Shown here one piece after another: positions 7,201 through 11,845 of a stretch of DNA of 11,845 nt (positions are counted from its first letter, which is position 1; every line of letters begins with the position of its first letter). The DNA comes from Minisyncoccota bacterium (GTDB taxonomy: Bacteria; Patescibacteriota; Minisyncoccia; Phycocordibacterales; GCA-2747955): assembly GCA_938010795.1 (NCBI GenBank), contig CALLVB010000019.1:1-11845 (forward strand). The letters run 5' to 3'. A model generated the notes under the pieces. The model had not been told where the DNA came from. It searched no databases and saw nothing but the letters and a program-made list of their open reading frames with translations. The position numbers were made by a program, and so were the translations under genes.

Positions 7201-7486
7201 ATTCAACAACAATACTAGAAAATCCTGTTCTCGATGTTGAGGTATATTCTACGATATCTGAAACTGATTCAATTCTGTCTTCTATCTTGTCGGTCACTAA
7301 AGTCTCAACATCTGATGCAGATGCACCAAAGAATGAAGTATTAACTACTGCAATCGGTAGAGTAATTTCAGGAGTAGACTCTTTTGGAATTGAAAGTACT
7401 GCATAACTACCCGCAATCAGAGACAAAAATACTAAAAAGTACGTAAATGCTCTATTTTCTAAGAAAAATTTCCAAAAATTAATCAT
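4211..7486 (-). CDS. RND-family efflux transporter permease
   Basis: A proton-driven RND pump of the AcrB/HAE type, exporting hydrophobic or amphipathic compounds with the adaptor encoded just upstream. Of 1091 residues, the first membrane helix is at about 12-32, the first large external loop at 33-340, helices 2-6 at about 340-490, helix 7 at about 534-556, the second loop to about 865 (with AGGPPTGSPVEVNF, 661-674), and helices 8-12 at about 868-1019. In helix 4 the motif is GILVDTAIVVVEGI (399-412): D403 is kept, but the second aspartate of the usual DD pair is T404. In helix 10, GIVVNNSIILV has N936 where AcrB has lysine. MRLRPVVLTT (967-976) in helix 11 is kept. Two additional hydrophobic segments (about 1034-1057 and 1067-1085) follow helix 12. 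The ATG lies five bases after the adaptor stop, without a Shine-Dalgarno site. The substrate is unknown. Confidence 0.94.
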   Translation of the reverse strand: MINFWKFFLENRAFTYFLVFLSLIAGSYAVLSIPKESTPEITLPIAVVNTSFFGASASDVETLVTDKIEDRIESVSDIVEYTSTSRTGFSSIVVEFEQNVDIDERVTRLKEAVDGAKGNLPDDGNEPQVTKIEFSSQPVLTISLASDLPNYSFQKIVDQVEDLVLDVPGVATVNYSGIPEREIAVIVDNRKLLESGVNFGTVIQSLGSANVTRPVGSIIINSVEYPLDLKAEVVSYDELVNTPIGSSGVSSLVVTDLAEVTNGYKKENTITRVGFPGSEIQKSVTINVVKKDGGDITKITKEVRDLIESLESDLLLGVDTVVTYDAGEDIKRDLTGLLKSGLQTVLLVFIVLLFAVGFRESVIAAVSIPLSFMLAFVAFLVVGNTINFISLFALILSVGILVDTAIVVVEGINAKIQEGKRRQDAAVETIAEYGLPLIAGTMTTVGVFFPLLFLSGITGQFIAGIPYTIIFVLLSSLFVSLAFVTVWCAGFLKNRDAIVKTGWIAQRFQKLETWYKRLITTLLHNRIKRRRFQGGVIIALMLAIGLVATGLVKVVFFPGGDLEFAFINIERESGTSLQQTDEFVKQIESLLQQENYLDSFVTTIGETSPFSNNEQLVGDQYAYITLNVSPERQKEGKALLDPLRSAVNAEGLIGVEVTAEAGGPPTGSPVEVNFSSKNTELLRSTAREAEALLSVTTGAINVGTTLPPNNSGFNVIVDRNALFRFGVDLNSVATALVGATDGIELFEITENGEDVSVVVRNRLDYENSETTETKAITTDRLEQLQIVNNRGEQILLGSLISFELAEADSEIQHNDGKRDVTLTSDVTDGVNPGDVRAEFREELEKIVPEGVTFSFGGEAAEQDRSQTEVFIAFLAGVFLMFSVLILQFGKWRQTLIILSVIPFALAGVLLGLFISGNALSFPAMLGLIALAGIVVNNSIILVSVFNQQRAKHPDWTLEQVVVEGAAMRLRPVVLTTVTTIIGVTPLLTQSAIWAPIAYAIIFGLFFCIFVTLAMIPLLYRRLEGFREKRVRDVFSWFWTVFVIVLVPLIAAGIGAFGFTKMSGESQLGLVVFGVIAFILIYVLTHLHKKEH

Positions 7487-7491
7487 AATAA

Positions 7492-9123
7492 TTATTCTGT
7501 TACTTCACTGCTGGTTGCTGCTTCTTGGTCAGCATCTATTATGTCAACTAACTCATTGACTGATGCTTCAACAAAACTAATAATTTGATTATCTTTGACA
7601 ATTCGTGCAAACGAAACAATTTCCGTGTCTCCTGTCACACCTTCGTTTACAACTACTACGGGACCAAACAATCCATCGGTCTCGACTGGTGTTGGTACTG
7701 CCCTACCTTTCACAACTGCATATACGTATGCTTGATCACCTCTCACAAATACTGCTTCGATAGGAATTGAAAATCCTCCAGTTGTACTGTTTCTCTCAAT
7801 AGCAACTCCTACCCCTACCCCCTCCGTAAGAGTAATAGTATCTGTTGCAAAGATTTCTACTTTGATTTTTCCAGTTTGCGCATCGATAGTTGGTGCAATT
7901 CTTGCAACTGTACCTGAATACTCTCCATCAATCACCACTGATGAACCCACTTGAATTTGTGCTACGTCTTTCTCTGTAAGATACACATCTACTCGTTTTG
8001 CATCAGAACTAGACAACACAAAGATAGGTGCTGATGGCCCCACTAATTGACCGACACGAGTCTCAATTGAAGAGATTCGTCCAAATGTAGGTGCTTTAAT
8101 AAAAGTCTTAGAGAGTTGAATCTGCGCAGATGCAAGATTAGAGCGTGAGGAATCAAGCCCGCTCTCCGCAATTTGAACATCCTCTACTTCTGGTCCTTCT
8201 TGTAATTTAGCAAGGTTATTTTCAGAGATAGCAAGTGCATTCTTAGCTGATTCTAATGAAATCCTCTCTAGTGAGACTTGATTTTTAAGACTCAATATAG
8301 GCTGCCGGATGGAGCGTATCACCGATAGTCTCTGGTCTTGGACCTCTTGAGAAACAATAGAGGTTGGTTGAGAACTGACCACTGAGCTAAAACTAGTTAG
8401 TGTAGCTAGATATGAATCGATCAGGTCTTCTGTATCATCTAAAAGTGCAATAGCACGTGAATATGATGTAGCATCAGGAATACGTTCAGCAAACTCATTT
8501 ATGGTACGAGAAAGTTCTGATCGCTCAGCTTCCAATCTCCTTGCATCAGAGGTATCTCTTACAGAAAAACGTAATTGTGGATCTGTCGTACCATCATAAA
8601 AGAATTGATCATATGATGATTGTGCAGAGTTATTAATACTAATCTGAATAGTATCTGCGAGTTGTGTAATAGCGAGTTGTTTTTCGTTTAAATCAGTTTT
8701 TTTATTATTTACATCAAGCTCTTGGTTCACAATATCTTCCCGGTCTGCTGACTGCTTGCTCTTACTTAATTGAGCCTGTGAAGATGACACTCCTGAACGA
8801 GCTTGTAAGACAGCTTGTTGTTCTGATGAGTTTTGTAACTCAACTACTGTTTCACCAGCCCGAACTGTTTGACCAAGTGTTTTGTATACACGTTTAACAA
8901 CACCAGATGTTTCTGGAACCACAGCAACTGAATTAGATGAAACTACTTGTCCATAACCAATAATTGGTGCAGTTTGTGCGCTCAGATCCCCGACTGTAAG
9001 TGTCTCAACTTGTGGGACACTAGCTACTATATCTTCTTGTACTGCTTGTGGCGTCTTGGTAATAAATAAATATCCCAGACCTGCAAGAGCAAGAATAATT
9101 ACTATAATAATGATTTTCTTCAT
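7492..9123 (-). CDS. RND efflux membrane fusion (adaptor) protein
   Basis: A HlyD/AcrA-type adaptor that links the RND pump to the outside. The N-terminus MKKIIIIVIILALAGLGYLF is an uncleaved membrane anchor or signal; no lipobox cysteine is seen. The first half-lipoyl segment is VVPETSGVVKRVYKTLGQTV (68-87) and the second FIKAPTFGRISSIETRVGQL (341-360). The roughly 240 residues between them form a coiled-coil hairpin that is much longer than in AcrA. It includes a central part (about 160-265) with SYDQFFYDGTTDPQLRFSVR that looks like an inserted helical subdomain. A beta-barrel (about 375-445) and membrane-proximal domain follow, then an acidic tail. At 543 residues it exceeds the usual 350-420. 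It is the first gene of the operon, with a -10-like TATAAT about 33 bases upstream and no Shine-Dalgarno site. Confidence 0.92.
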   Translation of the reverse strand: MKKIIIIVIILALAGLGYLFITKTPQAVQEDIVASVPQVETLTVGDLSAQTAPIIGYGQVVSSNSVAVVPETSGVVKRVYKTLGQTVRAGETVVELQNSSEQQAVLQARSGVSSSQAQLSKSKQSADREDIVNQELDVNNKKTDLNEKQLAITQLADTIQISINNSAQSSYDQFFYDGTTDPQLRFSVRDTSDARRLEAERSELSRTINEFAERIPDATSYSRAIALLDDTEDLIDSYLATLTSFSSVVSSQPTSIVSQEVQDQRLSVIRSIRQPILSLKNQVSLERISLESAKNALAISENNLAKLQEGPEVEDVQIAESGLDSSRSNLASAQIQLSKTFIKAPTFGRISSIETRVGQLVGPSAPIFVLSSSDAKRVDVYLTEKDVAQIQVGSSVVIDGEYSGTVARIAPTIDAQTGKIKVEIFATDTITLTEGVGVGVAIERNSTTGGFSIPIEAVFVRGDQAYVYAVVKGRAVPTPVETDGLFGPVVVVNEGVTGDTEIVSFARIVKDNQIISFVEASVNELVDIIDADQEAATSSEVTE

Positions 9124-9155
9124 GATTCTACTGATTTACTTTATAAGTAATCTTT

Positions 9156-9161
9156 ATTATA
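9156..9161 (-). promoter_or_regulatory. Probable -10 box of the efflux operon
   Basis: TATAAT on the minus strand, 32 bases before the adaptor ATG and just beyond the terminator of the preceding gene. The -35 region has no close match to TTGACA, so the promoter may be weak or need an activator. Confidence 0.45.
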
Positions 9162-9182
9162 CAGACCCTGAAATGAAAGGCT

Positions 9183-9221
9183 ATAAAAAGAAAACTGACG
9201 GCACGTCAGTTTTCTTTTTAT
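9183..9221. terminator. Terminator of the Ser/Thr-rich surface protein gene
   Basis: An 18-base-pair stem (9183-9200 with 9204-9221) with loop GCA, GC core CTGACG/CGTCAG and long A and T arms. It overlaps the stop codon at 9218-9220, so the final codons of the gene form part of the hairpin. Confidence 0.85.
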
Positions 9222-10327
9222 TCTATAGTTGTTGTGGTGCTTGTTTCCTCTTGGGTCTCAGGCTCTGATACAACAGCTTCTTCTTCGATTTCTTCTTCTA
9301 ACTCTTCCTCTGGTTCATCTGCGGCCTCTTCGTTTGTTGTTACCTCTTCTTCTATCTCTTCTGTGGTTGTTGCAGAATTATCATCACTGATAGGTTCTGT
9401 GGTTGTAGATGTGGTCTCAGTTGTTGTTGAAACTGATTCGGTGGTAGTGCTTACTGATTCATCTATTTCGTCTGTGCTGGTCGCAACAGGATCTGTCACA
9501 CTAGCTGTTTCCTCTGTGCTAGTTGATGTATTTTCTGTGGTTGTTGCAGAATTATCATCACTGACAGGTTCTGTGGTTGTAGATGTGGTCTCAGTTGTTG
9601 TTGAAACCGATTCGGTGGTAGTGCTTACCACATCAGTTGAAGTTGAAGCTTCTCCTGATTCTTCTGTGGTTTCTTGGTTAGTCTCTACTACAACCTCCCC
9701 TTCAACATCATTCCCTGTACCATCACTTTGAGCTACTGGTCCTGTACTAATTGTAATAATACTTCCTACTACTCTTGCTGCTGATTGTAAAAACGTTTGT
9801 TTTTCTGTATGTACCACAACCTCTTGAGGCTTCTTAACTGAGAAATCACCCAACAATGAAGCAAATGAAACTTCTGCATCTCCTTCGAGTGTTGTTTCTG
9901 TTTGTTTCTGAACTCGTGTTAAAAACACCCTATCTTGTTCAATAATCTCATACAACTCTTCATTAAGATATGACTCTAATTCAGTAGCTGAAGTAAATCT
10001 AGATTTATTTCTTACTTTCAACATGTCTTGTTTTAACACCTCTTGCCACACCCCATCAATTGCAGCATATGTTACAAACTGATAACTCACCTCGTATGCG
10101 TTCTCGGTGTCAACGATGTTTAAGATCTCTAGTTGTGCATCCAATCCTGTCACGTCTAATTTCATGAGTGGATTTATATCAACCTCCTGTGCAACACCAA
10201 GCAGTCCAGTTTCTTGAACAACTGTTTGTGCAGCAAACGCACCTGCACCACCAACAAACATCACAGCAACCGCAATAGGAATAATGTTGTTATACAATAT
10301 GAAATCTTTAAGTCTGTTGGTATTCAT
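9218..10327 (-). CDS. Membrane-anchored protein with Ser/Thr/Glu-rich repeat tail
   Basis: I do not recognise a named family. The 369 residues have three parts. A short basic start leads to one membrane helix (about 14-33, IIPIAVAVMFVGGAGAFAAQ), an uncleaved anchor or signal peptide. A folded domain (about 50-190) mixes strands and helices, for example LDAQLEILNIVDTENAYEVS (62-81) and ATELESYLNEELYEIIEQD (114-132). A low-complexity tail (about 206-369) of Thr, Ser, Glu and Val contains two near-identical 32-residue copies at 234-265 and 292-323, and ends acidic, then TSTTTTIE. No LPXTG signal or second membrane helix is seen, so the tail likely extends outside as a stalk that could be glycosylated. 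It follows the MAM-domain protein, with its promoter overlapping that gene's stop. It may be a surface stalk or adhesin partner; function is unknown. Confidence 0.8.
   Translation of the reverse strand: MNTNRLKDFILYNNIIPIAVAVMFVGGAGAFAAQTVVQETGLLGVAQEVDINPLMKLDVTGLDAQLEILNIVDTENAYEVSYQFVTYAAIDGVWQEVLKQDMLKVRNKSRFTSATELESYLNEELYEIIEQDRVFLTRVQKQTETTLEGDAEVSFASLLGDFSVKKPQEVVVHTEKQTFLQSAARVVGSIITISTGPVAQSDGTGNDVEGEVVVETNQETTEESGEASTSTDVVSTTTESVSTTTETTSTTTEPVSDDNSATTTENTSTSTEETASVTDPVATSTDEIDESVSTTTESVSTTTETTSTTTEPISDDNSATTTEEIEEEVTTNEEAADEPEEELEEEIEEEAVVSEPETQEETSTTTTIE
9359..9454 (-). repeat. 96-base direct repeat, copy in the distal tail (residues 292-323)
   Basis: Matches 9533-9628 at 94 of 96 positions (offset 174 bases, exactly 58 codons). 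One difference is silent (serine TCA versus TCG); the other changes valine to isoleucine (GTC to ATC). In frame with the Ser/Thr/Glu-rich tail. Confidence 0.9.
9533..9628 (-). repeat. 96-base direct repeat, copy in the proximal tail (residues 234-265)
   Basis: Partner of the copy at 9359-9454, with a 78-base gap between them. Both copies contain smaller internal repeats of the ESVSTTTE and TTSTTTE type. The low divergence points to a recent in-frame duplication. Confidence 0.9.
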
Positions 10328-10334
10328 GGTTTTT

Positions 10335-10364
10335 ATTATATGTTAGTGAGGGATACGTTATCAA
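10335..10364 (-). promoter_or_regulatory. Promoter of the Ser/Thr-rich protein gene, overlapping the upstream stop
   Basis: On the minus strand a -35 box TTGATA (10364-10359), an 18-base spacer and a perfect -10 box TATAAT (10340-10335). The TAA stop of the MAM-domain gene (10338-10336) lies inside the -10 box. Only seven bases separate the box from the ATG at 10327, so the transcript should be leaderless. Confidence 0.6.
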
Positions 10365-11845
10365 TAGCTGCATCTCCTTCAAATGATGTTCCGTATGTAT
10401 AGAAGAACCTCATTCCACCACTTGTATTAAGTGCTGAAACATTGATTGAAGACGTGAGATACGGGTCACCTTGCGCCGCTTGTTGTTGTCCAGAAAGTGT
10501 TTGAACAGTTATCCATGAAGTTCCGTCGTTTCTTTGGACAAGCAAGTCTCCCATTCCACCTCCATGCATATGATAATCAAAGGCAAACACATCAATATTT
10601 GCTGCACTTGTAGTATTCTCTAAAATGAACGTATCTCCAGCGCCCACAGGGTTAGATGTCTCTGTGTAGAGGTAAAATGCTCCTGTTGCTGCCCCGTTTG
10701 GTCCAGTACCGGCAGATCCTGTACCACCTGTTTGACGTGTCCAGTTCCGATCGTCTGTGGTTGACTGCACCCAATCTCCTAGTCCAGTCTCAAACCCTTC
10801 TGTAACCACAGTACCTACAGTAATGTAATCTACTCCATTATTTGTCCATGTGGTGTTATCAACAGTGCCGTTTGTAACCACAATGTCAAAGATACCAGTT
10901 GTTGCTGAGGTAGTAACTGTGAGGTCTATTTGTGTTGGGGAAACAACAGTGGTCACAACAGTTGCCCCAGATCCTGGAATTGTCACCACTGATGTTGGAT
11001 TAAATCCAGAACCAGTAATAGTAATAGTATTCACAGAACTTGGATCAAATAATTCAAGTCCGTTATCTACAAATGGGTATACATCACCACTTCCTCCAGA
11101 CTGATCTGTCCATGCCATAGCTCCAGCCCCATCAGAAACTAATACTTGCCCTAACTCTCCAGCTTCCCCGGTACTGTCAACAATAGTTCCTCCAACAATG
11201 ACATTGTTTTCAGCAATTACATTACCAGCTGTTGATGATGCAACATCAGTAAGTAGACTTGGACATGCTCCTCCTTCACATGCAACAAGATCATTATCGG
11301 GAATAATTACCTGCTCACCAGATGCTTGAATCGAAAGGTCTCCAACAGCATCCACTGAGAACCTAGACCCATTTGATCCATCAAACGCTAAGCGTAATTG
11401 TGCTGCAGTATTTGATACAAACTCAGCGGTATTTCCAAAGAATGTACCTGATGACTGAATATTTCCAATAACATCTAGACTCTCTGATGGAGTAGAAGTA
11501 CCAATACCAAGTCTATTGTTTACATCATCGATAAAGAAGTTGGTTGAGTCTTCCGTGATTGTTCCATCAGTATCCGCGAACAGTACTGCACCTTGTGTAA
11601 ATGCACCTGTAAAGATACTTGTTGGGTCAATCCAATTCGTACCTGTTGCGGTTGACGAAAGTACTTGTCCAGCCCCTCCTGCATCACCAGATGAATCACG
11701 TACGGTACCCCCAACAATAATATTTCCTACCGTTAGAGTATCTGTTGTGTCATTAAATGAAAGATTAGTATTATCTTCTGTAATTCCGTTTGGTCCATCA
11801 AAGAGTATTGATCCATCAGTAAATCCAGCTTCAAGAGGTCCAGTA
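10336..11845 (-). CDS. Large secreted surface protein with TIG-like and MAM domains, N-terminus outside window
   Basis: The reading frame is open from the window edge to the TAA at 10336, about 502 residues, so the 5' part is missing; a GTG at 11355 is internal, not a start. Four parts are visible. (1) Fibre-like modules: GSILF/GAVLF followed by ITEDNTN/ITEDSTN (near 11770-11815 and 11535-11590), and NNRLGIGTSTPSESLDVIG (about 11464-11520), a type seen in tail-fibre-like and other bacterial surface repeats. (2) A module NIIVGGTVRDSSGDAGGAGQ at 11626-11724 that recurs as NVIVGGTIVDSTGEAGELGQ at 11104-11205, with a CEGGAC cysteine pair before the second copy. (3) A TIG/IPT-like beta domain at about 10816-11028, with ITITGSGFNPTSVVTI. 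(4) A C-terminal MAM-type domain at about 10339-10800: GFETGLGDW, TGPNGAATGAFYLYTETS, FDYHMHGGGMGDLLVQ and FEGDAAIDNVSL. No C-terminal anchor is present. It is probably an adhesin or fibre on the cell surface. Confidence 0.85.
   Translation of the reverse strand, partial: TGPLEAGFTDGSILFDGPNGITEDNTNLSFNDTTDTLTVGNIIVGGTVRDSSGDAGGAGQVLSSTATGTNWIDPTSIFTGAFTQGAVLFADTDGTITEDSTNFFIDDVNNRLGIGTSTPSESLDVIGNIQSSGTFFGNTAEFVSNTAAQLRLAFDGSNGSRFSVDAVGDLSIQASGEQVIIPDNDLVACEGGACPSLLTDVASSTAGNVIAENNVIVGGTIVDSTGEAGELGQVLVSDGAGAMAWTDQSGGSGDVYPFVDNGLELFDPSSVNTITITGSGFNPTSVVTIPGSGATVVTTVVSPTQIDLTVTTSATTGIFDIVVTNGTVDNTTWTNNGVDYITVGTVVTEGFETGLGDWVQSTTDDRNWTRQTGGTGSAGTGPNGAATGAFYLYTETSNPVGAGDTFILENTTSAANIDVFAFDYHMHGGGMGDLLVQRNDGTSWITVQTLSGQQQAAQGDPYLTSSINVSALNTSGGMRFFYTYGTSFEGDAAIDNVSLTNI

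Noticed and set aside
9234..9731. 165-codon Ser/Val-rich open frame on the plus strand
   Set aside because: It is the antisense of the Thr/Ser/Glu repeat tail; the low-complexity repeat keeps the opposite strand free of stops.
11353..11355. GTG as the start of a 339-residue protein
   Set aside because: The frame continues upstream to the window edge with conserved repeat modules, so this codon is an internal valine.
11520..11717. 65-codon open frame on the minus strand
   Set aside because: It is in another frame of the large surface protein, whose own frame is open through the same stretch and encodes recognisable repeat modules.
1..11845. CRISPR array, insertion sequence or prophage
   Set aside because: No regularly spaced repeats, transposase, integrase or terminal inverted repeats were seen. 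The tail-fibre-like modules at the right edge sit in a bacterial surface gene without other phage genes.

Overview
The window reads as part of a small-genome bacterium of the Candidate Phyla Radiation (Patescibacteria), most likely Parcubacteria. Support: AT-rich DNA, short and tightly packed genes, a short YbeY, very few Shine-Dalgarno sites, two apparently leaderless promoters, Thr/Ser-rich 'STTTE' surface stalks, and rplK not followed by rplA (I recall loss of protein L1 as a trait of one Parcubacteria lineage). This placement is inference; no rRNA or other marker in the window decides it. All ten complete genes, plus the two edge genes, stop with TAA or TAG, and none carries an in-frame TGA.

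Left part, + strand (1-2041): the 3' part of ybeY (rRNA maturation), then ftsA five bases later (cell division). Next come a nested hairpin and a perfect 38-base palindromic terminator, then a 91-residue orphan gene with its own promoter, the only strong Shine-Dalgarno site in the window, and its own terminator. A short convergent gap (2042-2271) follows.

Middle, - strand (2272-4132): a promoter drives secE-nusG-rplK (translocase subunit, transcription factor, ribosomal protein L11), ending at a strong terminator. secE is only 58 codons. Upstream lies a histidine-phosphatase gene with an extended -10 element seven bases before its ATG.

Right-centre, - strand (4211-9123): a two-gene efflux operon. 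An unusually long membrane fusion (adaptor) protein is followed, five bases later, by a 1091-residue RND permease. The permease has altered proton-relay residues and two extra C-terminal membrane helices. No outer-membrane channel is present, as expected if the cell has a single membrane.

Right part, - strand (9218-11845): two surface proteins. One is a membrane-anchored protein with a Ser/Thr/Glu-rich tail carrying a nearly identical 96-base direct repeat. Upstream is the 3' end of a large secreted protein with repeated fibre-like modules, a TIG/IPT-like domain and a terminal MAM domain; its start is outside the window. The promoter of the tail protein overlaps the stop codon of the MAM protein. 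Together the right half looks like envelope functions (export plus adhesion) beside a core-housekeeping block.
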